In this document: positions 1 through 4,719 of the stretch, piece by piece
Layout: each line of letters begins with the position of its first letter
Numbering within the stretch: position 1 is the stretch's first letter
Notes under the pieces: model-generated
Databases searched by the model: none
What the model saw: only the letters and a program-made list of their open reading frames with translations
What the model was told of the DNA's origin: nothing
Assembly: GCF_937890585.1 (NCBI RefSeq)
Contig: NZ_CALACG010000356.1
Coordinates: 1 to 5,194 of the forward strand
Source: an uncultured Campylobacter sp.
GTDB taxonomy: Bacteria > Campylobacterota > Campylobacteria > Campylobacterales > Campylobacteraceae
Reading direction: 5' to 3'
DNA length: 5,194 nt
Position numbers and translations under genes: made by a program

Positions 1-52
1 TTGAAGACGATGAAGAAGACTTTGAATAAGAACGTGAATAGCATTTTGCCAT
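1..52 (-). CDS. Second copy of the small Ser/Arg-rich protein gene (partial, cut by left edge)
   Basis: Reading leftward from ATG at 52..50, the first 17 codons give the same residues as the complete copy at 140-304 (MAKCYSRSYSK followed by a serine run). The gene then leaves the window. It has its own ribosome binding site (AAAGGGG just upstream) and lies inside an 84-bp direct repeat shared with the complete copy, so it is a tandem duplicate rather than a chance frame. Because the 3' part is not visible, I cannot tell whether this copy is intact. Function is unknown, as for the complete copy. Confidence 0.7.
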   Translation of the reverse strand, partial: MAKCYSRSYSKSSSSSS

Positions 53-84
53 TTTAACCCCTTTGTGTTGAATTATTTTGTTTT
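1..84. repeat. Direct repeat, left copy (pairs with 253-336)
   Basis: These 84 bases match 253-336 at an offset of 252 bp with three differences (positions 56, 57 and 62), all in the stretch between the start codon and the ribosome binding site. The repeat covers the 5' end, ribosome binding site and about 30 bases of leader of the Ser/Arg-rich gene. It probably continues left of the window. The similarity ends at 85 on the upstream side of the gene. Confidence 0.95.
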
Positions 85-104
85 TACATAGACTACTTCA
101 AATG

Positions 105-128
105 AGCCATGAATTTTGCTTCATGGCT
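105..128 (-). other. Perfect 9-bp inverted repeat downstream of the 54-aa gene
   Basis: The arms at 105-113 and 120-128 (AGCCATGAA / TTCATGGCT) are perfect complements around a 6-nt loop. It lies about 12 bases past the stop codon of the complete Ser/Arg-rich gene and before the leader of the second copy. It could be a transcription terminator or mRNA-stabilising hairpin, but no T-run follows on either strand, so it is not a standard intrinsic terminator. Confidence 0.45.
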
Positions 129-134
129 GCATGG

Positions 135-155
135 GCCAACTATTTAGAAGTTGGC
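135..155 (-). other. Hairpin spanning the stop codon of the 54-aa gene
   Basis: The arms at 135-141 and 149-155 (GCCAACT / AGTTGGC) are perfect 7-bp complements with a 7-nt loop. The stop codon TAG (142..140) lies within the structure. Together with the hairpin at 105-128 it gives two consecutive stem-loops at the 3' end of the gene, a common arrangement for protecting short abundant mRNAs. That role is inference. Confidence 0.4.
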
Positions 156-304
156 TTCATGCGAAATGTGCCCTTAGTGGTTTGGACTTTGGTGTAGCCA
201 CCAAAGCTTTGACCCACCTTTTGGTGAGCACGAGCAGATGAGTAAGACCTGCTTGAAGACGATGAAGAAGACTTTGAATAAGAACGTGAATAGCATTTTG
301 CCAT
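140..304 (-). CDS. Small Ser/Arg-rich basic protein, 54 aa, function unknown
   Basis: The frame runs from ATG at 304..302 to TAG at 142..140 and encodes 54 residues. A strong ribosome binding site (AAGGGGG) sits 5-6 bases before the ATG. The N-terminal half is low-complexity: MAKCYSRSYSK, then seven serines, then RSYSSARA. The C-terminal half is more ordered, with a Gly-Gly-Tyr (GQSFGGYTK) and a TTKGTFRMKP tail. There is no signal peptide or membrane segment and only one cysteine. The support for a real gene is that a second copy with the same start and ribosome binding site lies 252 bp downstream, with three differences in 84 bp, all upstream of the ATG. I do not recognise a family. Its size, charge and duplication would suit a phage- or element-borne small protein, possibly nucleic-acid binding, but that is a guess. 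A different minus-strand frame over the same bases is open but lacks a ribosome binding site. Confidence 0.72.
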   Translation of the reverse strand: MAKCYSRSYSKSSSSSSSRSYSSARAHQKVGQSFGGYTKVQTTKGTFRMKPTSK

Positions 305-336
305 TTTGGCCCCCTTGTGTTGAATTATTTTGTTTT
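253..336. repeat. Direct repeat, right copy (pairs with 1-84)
   Basis: This is the partner of 1-84. It contains the first 52 bases of the complete Ser/Arg-rich gene plus its leader. At 337 it gives way to the promoter region shared with the WYL gene, so the duplicated unit includes the gene and ribosome binding site but not this promoter. Confidence 0.95.
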
Positions 337-345
337 GTTGGGAGA

Positions 346-351
346 ATTATA
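346..351 (-). promoter_or_regulatory. -10 box for the Ser/Arg-rich gene
   Basis: On the minus strand this reads TATAAT within CTTTTATAATTC, about 41 bases before the ATG at 304. It is a perfect -10 hexamer with a T-rich upstream context, as in Campylobacter sigma-70 promoters. It lies back to back with the WYL promoter (-10 at 375-380), so the two transcripts diverge from about 40 bases of shared DNA. Whatever binds at 360-376 could affect both. Confidence 0.5.
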
Positions 352-357
352 AAAGAG

Positions 358-380
358 TGTATGGACATATTGTGTATAAT
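358..380 (+). promoter_or_regulatory. WYL gene promoter with embedded operator-like motif
   Basis: A perfect -10 (TATAAT) lies at 375-380, about 37 bases before the WYL ATG. The roughly 17-bp spacer upstream (358-374) holds GACATATTGTGTA at 364-376, which resembles sites at the darT, csx20 and 49-aa gene promoters. The first 16 bases from 360 match the darT palindrome from 2729 at 14 positions. A protein bound here would cover the spacer and -10, the usual geometry for repression. Autoregulation by the WYL protein is the simplest reading, but it is inference. Confidence 0.5.
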
Positions 381-416
381 TCATAAAAAACTTTAGAGAA
401 TATAAAGGATAAAGTA

Positions 417-1375
417 ATGGACGCACAAACCAGGATACTATGGCTACTTAAAAAGCTAAATCGTGGCGAGATAATCAACACTGCACAAGACGAGCTGTGG
501 GTAAATGAAAAAGATGATACTCCGAGGCTAAACTATAAAACAATAAGACGAGACTTTGATGCTATAAAAAGTGTATTTGGTGAGATAGAGATAAAGCGAA
601 CAGATCCTGGCTGCTACCAGGCTATCAATACAAATTTACTTGATGATTTGCTCGATGAGAGAAAGAGAAATGTCCTAAAGATAATCTACACGATGCTTGC
701 CAAAAACTCTCAAAAATTTAACGAAACCAGCAAGAAAACGGCTATATCTCAAACTATAAATGAATCATTGGGCGTTTATGACTTTGTCACAAGCCCGATC
801 GAGACGGAACTAGACAAAAGCGTCATAAAAACACTAGAAGATGCGATACGCTACCGCAAAAAACTTGCGATCGAGTATACCCCGACAAATAGGTCTGATA
901 GCAAAAATTTAAAGAGGTAAAGCCATATAAAATTTTACTGATCAACGAAAATTTATATCTGGCAAATAGCAACAACGAGTATGATTTTTCACTTTTTAGG
1001 ATAGCTGGGATAGTAAATTTAGAGGTTATCAAGGGTGAGACGTTTAATCACGACTATAACATAGATGATTTTATAAAAAACATCCAGACGCCGTTTGCGG
1101 TTTTTTCTCATGAGTGGAGAAGCTCACCTATAGAAGTACGGCTCGAGATCAGTCCGCAAAAAGCCTTTTTGTTTGAGAGAAAAAAATTTTTTCGCTCACA
1201 AAAGATCATAGAGCGCAAGTCAGACGGTGCGATCGTGGTCAGTTATCATTTTAGCGATCTTAAGGAGATAGAGTTTTTTATCATGGAGTTTTTGGGATAC
1301 GTCAAAATTTTAGCCCCAGTGGAGCTAAAACAAAAGATCATAAAAAAGATAGAAGAAGGTAAAAATTTACTCTAA
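417..1375 (+). pseudogene. WYL-domain transcriptional regulator, frame broken near 903-911
   Basis: The ATG at 417 follows an AAAGGA site at 404-409. The N-terminus is a winged helix-turn-helix of the kind found in WYL regulators, with the helix segment TIRRDFDAIKSVFG about 44-57 residues in. A linker and the start of the WYL fold follow (KLAIEYTPTNRSDSK). This frame stops at 918-920. The -1 frame continues without a stop from 902 to TAA 1373-1375 with clear WYL-family content: EVKPYKILLINENLYLANSN, then FRIAGI, then a C-terminal helical extension ending in KKIEEGKNLL. Adding one A to the run at 903-907 would join the halves as SDSKKFKEVKP, about 319 aa, normal for the family. As written, only a 167-aa product lacking most of the WYL domain is made unless ribosomes slip. 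WYL regulators are known to sense ligands and to sit beside CRISPR and defence genes. The 3' end abuts darG tail to tail with no gap. Confidence 0.85.
903..911 (+). other. Frameshift point in WYL gene; AAATTTA heptamer
   Basis: Zero-frame codons here are AAA AAT TTA AAG AGG TAA. The needed shift is -1, and A-AAT-TTA (905-911) fits the X-XXY-YYZ slippery pattern. However, deleting one A from an ancestral AAA AAA TTT would create exactly this heptamer, so its presence is not independent evidence for programmed frameshifting. I see no convincing stem-loop in the 30 bases downstream, which favours a one-base deletion or base-calling error. Confidence 0.6.
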
Positions 1376-2059
1376 CTAAAATAGTCTTTTTGGCATGCTT
1401 TTAACTATCCTAAAACATGCCTCAAGCGACTTATCGCCTATGCCAGGAGCCCTTAGCAAAGAGCTTAGCGAGTGATATAGCCCACTATCTATAGCATCTT
1501 TGATAGCTTGAAATCTTATATTTTTTACGCCCAAGATCTTGGTCTGCCTTTTTAGCTCATCGATATCAAAATTTAGTGCAAATTCATCGTATAAATCATC
1601 GCTTGCGCTCTCATCAAATTCCCAAATTTCACACTCTATTTCTAAAGACTCCAGAAATTCCATCATCAAATTTATAACTTCGTCTTTATCAAGTCCGCCA
1701 TTTGCGGCGCCAAGAAGCGGAAATGCGATGTGGTTGATATTTTTGCTAGCATATGTATTTACAAATTTTTCAAGGCCTGCTTTTATGTAGCTCATTTTTG
1801 ATGGATCTTTCCAGTACTTTTTGGTAGGGAAATTTAGCACCTGTCGCCCGTCAGCTGCTTTATATAGCCATAGCTTTCCTATATCTATTTTATTTGGGTT
1901 GTTCTCACCGCAAAGCTCGACATACCGCGCAAACATCTCAGGATAGCGCAGCCTAAACTCATAGGCTATACCAGCGCCCATGACGCCTACGCAGTTAATA
2001 GTATTTACGATAGTGCCTGCCTTGGTGTTAAATATATTTCCATTTTTTAGAGTTACCAT
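1376..2059 (-). CDS. darG: DarG macrodomain antitoxin, ADP-ribosyl-DNA glycohydrolase
   Basis: DarG removes the ADP-ribose that DarT places on thymidine in single-stranded DNA and, in studied systems, also binds DarT. Residues 1-150 form the macrodomain: the nucleotide-binding loop VNTINCVGVMGAGIA (about 18-32) carries N22, FPTKKYWKDPSKMSYI (77-92) carries K80, and FPLLGAANGGLDKDEV (113-128) is the phosphate-binding loop. N22 and K80 match the numbering I recall for the Thermus aquaticus enzyme, so catalysis should be intact. The remaining 75 residues differ from the longer C-terminal domain of E. coli-type DarG. They end in LLRAPGIGDKSLEACFRIV, which looks like a helix-hairpin-helix DNA-binding motif. 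At 227 aa the protein is short for the family. It follows darT by 9 bp, and its ribosome binding site (TAAGGAT) overlaps the darT stop codon, so translation is probably coupled. Its 3' end touches that of the WYL gene. Confidence 0.92.
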   Translation of the reverse strand: MVTLKNGNIFNTKAGTIVNTINCVGVMGAGIAYEFRLRYPEMFARYVELCGENNPNKIDIGKLWLYKAADGRQVLNFPTKKYWKDPSKMSYIKAGLEKFVNTYASKNINHIAFPLLGAANGGLDKDEVINLMMEFLESLEIECEIWEFDESASDDLYDEFALNFDIDELKRQTKILGVKNIRFQAIKDAIDSGLYHSLSSLLRAPGIGDKSLEACFRIVKSMPKRLF

Positions 2060-2068
2060 TTTTTATCC

Positions 2069-2689
2069 TTAGAAAAATTTAGCTGGATCAACTATGACGT
2101 TGACATTATACATTTTAAGATCGCCAGCTAGTTGCTCTTCGATAGCTTTTTTACCAATTTGATCTTTAACATATATAGAGCGTATATAGCGGCTATAAAC
2201 TACATCATTGATCAAAATTTCTGCCATCATTTTTTGCTTGATATCATCATATCTAATGCCATTATTGCACCATCTTTGAGAAAAAACCTCATTGAAATTT
2301 ATGAAATTTGTATTTTGCAAGTCTGGCAAGTATCTGCTAAATTTGGCATCATCTGCAGACGCATTACGATTTGATATCAAAAAATCATCTTGGTGATCTT
2401 TAATAACTCTAACATCAAATCCTAAAATGATAACACGGGCATTGTTTCTATTTTTATAAAGCATAGCATTGCGAGGATTAAAATAAAATGGGACATAGTC
2501 GTGAATTTTATGTCCATATATGTGCTCAATCTTTTCACGTCTTGCATTAACCTCTTGGTTACTAATATCTACTTGTCTGTAGGTGTTGTAATGATTTTGC
2601 AAGCCACGTAGTAAAATATTTTTCAAGTTGTTAGAGTCTGTCATATGAAAAATTTCGCTCATGCCGTCTAAGAAAGTTTGGTTGCTCAT
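2069..2689 (-). CDS. darT: DarT toxin, DNA-thymidine ADP-ribosyltransferase
   Basis: DarT uses NAD+ to ADP-ribosylate thymidine in single-stranded DNA, blocking replication; DarTG systems act as toxin-antitoxin and anti-phage modules. I chose ATG 2689 (protein starts MSNQTF, 206 aa) because it follows a strong GGAGG site. An in-frame ATG at 2737 lies upstream of the likely -10 box and would not be on that mRNA. Family marks are all present: FHMTDSNNLKNIL with the NAD-binding His at residue 15, Arg 51 in NARREKI, the conserved HDYVPFYFNPRNAMLY (63-78), and the catalytic Glu at 157 in KMMAEILI, inside the substrate-recognition loop region. Length is typical. The toxin looks fully active, so the cell should need DarG. 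It heads a two-gene operon with darG under the promoter at 2727-2749, and its ribosome binding site lies inside a strong inverted repeat (2689-2721). Confidence 0.93.
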   Translation of the reverse strand: MSNQTFLDGMSEIFHMTDSNNLKNILLRGLQNHYNTYRQVDISNQEVNARREKIEHIYGHKIHDYVPFYFNPRNAMLYKNRNNARVIILGFDVRVIKDHQDDFLISNRNASADDAKFSRYLPDLQNTNFINFNEVFSQRWCNNGIRYDDIKQKMMAEILINDVVYSRYIRSIYVKDQIGKKAIEEQLAGDLKMYNVNVIVDPAKFF

Positions 2690-2721
2690 TATAACCTCCG
2701 TTATTTTTTCGGAGATTATAA
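2689..2721 (-). promoter_or_regulatory. darT leader stem-loop that sequesters the Shine-Dalgarno site
   Basis: On the mRNA strand, TTATAATCTCCG (2721..2710) is followed by a 9-nt A-rich loop and then CGGAGGTTATAA (2700..2689). The arms pair over 12 consecutive positions with one U-G wobble. The right arm contains the whole GGAGG ribosome binding site and reaches the A of the darT ATG. The predicted transcription start (about 2720) would put the stem at the extreme 5' end of the mRNA. Closed, it should block initiation on the toxin. Regulation by RNA structure is inference, and the repeat could instead be a DNA site. Confidence 0.6.
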
Positions 2722-2726
2722 GAGGC

Positions 2727-2749
2727 ATTATAGACATATAGTGTCTATA
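2727..2749 (-). promoter_or_regulatory. darTG promoter with perfect palindromic operator
   Basis: On the minus strand a perfect TATAAT lies at 2732..2727. The 17 bases upstream, plus the first bases of the -10, are occupied by a perfect palindrome at 2729-2749: 8-bp arms TATAGACA / TGTCTATA around a 5-bp centre. A T-run lies at the expected -35. A bound dimer would cover spacer and -10, so repression is the likely outcome. The GACA-N5-TGTC core recurs at 4660-4672 and, degenerately, at 364-376 and 4602-4614. Confidence 0.6.
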
Positions 2750-2764
2750 AAAAATATTAAATGG

Positions 2765-4084
2765 CTAACTATCTTGTATTTTTATAAAGTCTTGATATTT
2801 ATCAAATAGCTTTTTTATCTCTTGTTTGATATGGCTAAATTCTTCTTCACTGATATTGCCATGTGCAAAGTCGTTGCGCAGGTCGTCTAACTGCTTGTGA
2901 TATTTTGCCAGTTCATTGCTAGAGCCAAATTTTGTATTTATAATCCGTCTAATCTCTTTTATATCTTCTTTTGAAAGTTCAAGATACTTTAAATTTTTCA
3001 TAGTCCTGCCAACAAAGTCATCATCAGTTTCATAAGCTCTAGTTTTTAACGACTGAATAAAGAAATTGCTTATCAGATAATTTTTTCTAATGCCCATAGT
3101 AGAGCATTCATCTAAAATTTTCTTATACACGATAGGGATATTTCTTTCAAAAACTCCAACTATGTAACTATTCACACTTTCAAACAGCAGCACCAACGAC
3201 TGCAGCAAATAACCCTTTTTAAACATATCTTTGGCTAATTTATACCTAAAAATATATGCGCTATCGCTCCAGTCACATATTTTATTTAGCCTATCTTTTA
3301 GATCCCTAGCTCTTGATATCAGTGCAATATCATCTATCTTGTCAAGTTCTTTGATCAACTCGTTATGCGAGCTTTTTAACTTTGCAATATTTAGGCTTAG
3401 TATATTATTTGAAAAATCGTTTAAAGCATTTACTAGCGACTCAAATTTCTTTGCTCTTATGTGTTGAGCCAAAGTATAGTTTTGAGAAAAAGCTGCGATC
3501 ACAAAAGCAATGTTGGCGATATCTAAGTATTGTCTTAGATCTATTATCTCGTATAGCTTGGATTTTTCTATCTCTTTTGCAAATAAGATTTGATCTATTT
3601 GAGAGACATTTGAGAAATTTTGTATGAGTAGATCAACTAGCGCTAACAAAGGCAGATGCCTAAAACCATGCGTCACGTCAAAGACGATCTTGCCAACACC
3701 ACCTTTAACTAGGTCATCTACAGCTCTTTCAAATATCTCAAATATAGCTTCAAAATTTTTCTCATCTGTGATCTTGTAGCTATCGTTAAAATTTATCCTA
3801 AAATTTACATAGTGTGCCATTACCTCTTCGTTAAACTCTCTAGCATCGGCAGTATATATAGGCACTATATTTTCAGCACCAAATTTATCTGCTAGAAGAG
3901 GTAAGGTGTTAAAAAATTCTTGCGAGTTATCAGGGCTCTCACCAGCAAAATAGTACTTAGCACAGCCTTTGGTTTTGATGTTGTCTTTTTGTCCTTGTAT
4001 ACCAAGGATGGTGATAACGGCTGTTTTGTTGTTGATCTCTTCACTCTAGGGCGGATTTGCTTTTTTGACTATAGTTAGCGGCAT
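2765..4084 (-). pseudogene. csx1: Csx1-family CARF-HEPN ribonuclease (DxTHG / TM1812 type), in-frame TAG at codon 13
   Basis: Csx1 proteins are dimeric RNases switched on by cyclic oligoadenylate made by Cas10 during type III CRISPR interference. The natural start is ATG 4084 (GGAAG site 5 bases upstream), giving 439 codons, but codon 13 is TAG (4048..4046). Downstream everything is open: the first CARF strand KTAVITILGIQG (codons 20-31), the signature DVTHGFRHLPLL at 136-147, and a helical C-terminal HEPN domain with the R-x4-H motif RNDFAH (403-408). HEPN catalysis therefore looks preserved. No ATG, GTG or TTG lies between the stop and GTG 3865 (codon 74). A product from that GTG would be 366 aa and lack the first CARF strands, so cyclic-nucleotide control would probably be lost or the fold unstable. 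A single substitution would restore the gene. It lies 95 bp downstream of csx20 on the same strand, which pairs an effector with a probable off-switch. Confidence 0.88.
4046..4048 (-). other. Premature TAG (codon 13) in csx1
   Basis: Frame from ATG 4084: codons 9-16 read A N P P stop S E E. The stop lies in a short N-terminal extension before the first CARF strand. The flanking codons stay in one frame, so this is a substitution-type lesion, unlike the one-base lesions in the WYL and XRE genes. No good ribosome binding site plus start lies between the stop and the CARF domain. Confidence 0.85.
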
Positions 4085-4120
4085 TTTGCTTCCTTTGAAT
4101 TTAACAACTTATATTTTTGA

Positions 4121-4138
4121 AGTATAGGAGATTATCTC
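4121..4138 (-). promoter_or_regulatory. Possible internal promoter and 11-bp palindrome upstream of csx1
   Basis: On the minus strand TATACT (4126..4121) is a good -10, about 37 bases before the csx1 ATG. Directly upstream is a perfect 5-1-5 palindrome, GAGATTATCTC (4128-4138 on the plus strand). This suggests csx1 can be transcribed apart from csx20 in the 95-bp gap. The GACA-type motif is not present here. The palindrome is short and could be chance. Confidence 0.35.
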
Positions 4139-4179
4139 GTTTTGCAACTTGTGTTTTACTTAATAAAAAAAGGTAGGTT

Positions 4180-4545
4180 TTATAAATACTCCCTAAATTT
4201 TTCATGCTTAAATTCACGCCTAGTTACCAATTTACCATCTATAGCAAGCTCTTTAACGATGCGTTTAGTAGTAGCATAGATGGTTTTTATCCCGATATTT
4301 TTAGCAAAATTTATCATGTTATAAGTAGCGCCAAAGTCACCTTGTACCAGCAAAATATCACCAGCTTTAGCTTCAAGCATCAACTCCTTTTTATATGTGT
4401 TTAAAGCATATAATATATTTTCATCTACTGGGTTGATATTTGACCACGTATCGTCGGTAATGTTTATTATATAGTCGATATCAAATGATTTTATAGCTTG
4501 ATCTTTTTGCTCTTGTGTTAAATTATGGTTTATTAGAACAAACAT
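4180..4545 (-). CDS. csx20: Csx20, small CARF-type protein, probable ring nuclease
   Basis: The 121-aa product matches the Csx20 pattern as I know it: N-terminal MFVLINHNLTQEQ, a central VQGDFGATYNMINFAK (67-82), then IYATTKR (89-95) and a C-terminal FKHEKFREY (112-120). Csx20 is a compact CARF-superfamily protein of type III CRISPR loci. It has been proposed to cleave cyclic oligoadenylate and so switch off effectors such as Csx1, which fits the next gene downstream. The best-spaced start for the AAGGA ribosome binding site is ATG 4553, but that frame ends after six codons (MKKCLF). ATG 4545, 8 bases further on, opens the real frame and fits the family N-terminus. One extra A in the intervening run would fuse the two starts as MKKMFV. 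Product identity is firm from motifs; nuclease activity is family inference. Confidence 0.85.
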   Translation of the reverse strand: MFVLINHNLTQEQKDQAIKSFDIDYIINITDDTWSNINPVDENILYALNTYKKELMLEAKAGDILLVQGDFGATYNMINFAKNIGIKTIYATTKRIVKELAIDGKLVTRREFKHEKFREYL

Positions 4546-4585
4546 TTTTTCATTATTATTCCTTTTTAAATAAACAAGATGGGAT

Positions 4586-4614
4586 AGTATCTAGCAAGTT
4601 GGACACATTGTGGC
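4586..4614 (-). promoter_or_regulatory. csx20 promoter region with operator-like motif
   Basis: On the minus strand a candidate -10 (GATACT, 4591..4586) lies about 40 bases before the csx20 ATG. Upstream, GGACACATTGTGG (4601-4613, plus-strand reading) matches the WYL-promoter sequence GGACATATTGTG at 11 of 12 positions, and contains a perfect 4-1-4 dyad, CACATTGTG. It would overlap the -35/spacer region. The -10 is weaker than those of darT and WYL. Confidence 0.4.
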
Positions 4615-4659
4615 AAAAAAGGAGCAAAATAGAAAAATTGCTTAGTTTTTAATTTTTAT

Positions 4660-4690
4660 GACACATGCTGTCGTTTTTGGGCTTTATAAT
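4660..4690 (+). promoter_or_regulatory. Promoter of the 49-aa gene with GACA-N5-TGTC dyad
   Basis: A perfect TATAAT lies at 4685-4690, about 30 bases before the ATG at 4720. GACACATGCTGTC at 4660-4672 has perfect GACA/TGTC arms with the same 5-bp spacing as the darT palindrome and sits across the expected -35. With the motif at 4602-4614 it forms a pair about 58 bp apart, centre to centre, in the divergent csx20 / 49-aa gene intergenic region. Confidence 0.45.
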
Positions 4691-4719
4691 TGCTGTACTT
4701 CTATAAAATAAGGATAAAA

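Noticed and set aside
187..206. 8-bp hairpin CTTTGGTG / CACCAAAG
   Set aside because: It lies inside the 54-aa coding frame (GGYTKV), has no T-run and is not placed where a terminator or regulatory site would be expected. Probably incidental.
1..336. CRISPR-like repeat array at the left edge
   Set aside because: The repeat is 84 bp, occurs only twice with a 168-bp gap, and contains a coding start and ribosome binding site. It is a gene duplication, not an array.
174..368. Minus-strand 64-aa frame with a hydrophobic stretch (FLFKVFFIVFKQVLLI)
   Set aside because: It lies in a different frame over the Ser/Arg-rich gene. The hydrophobic run comes from reading the serine/TCT repeats out of frame, its start has no ribosome binding site, and the duplicated copy shares the other start.
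823..1032. Minus-strand 69-aa frame opposite the WYL gene
   Set aside because: It overlaps the WYL coding sequence on the other strand and resembles no protein. The WYL frames explain the region.
2690..2737. In-frame 16-residue N-terminal extension of DarT from ATG 2737
   Set aside because: That ATG lies upstream of the -10 and within the operator palindrome, has no ribosome binding site, and the extension does not resemble DarT N-termini. ATG 2689 with GGAGG is preferred.
1539..3627. Several plus-strand frames of 78-83 codons opposite darG, darT and csx1
   Set aside because: They are antisense shadows of well-supported genes, with no ribosome binding sites and no family motifs.
2711..4136. 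Shared GGAGATTAT word upstream of darT and csx1
   Set aside because: At darT it is one arm of the leader hairpin and at csx1 it is part of an 11-bp palindrome away from the ribosome binding site. Nine shared bases with different roles are not convincing as one regulatory element.
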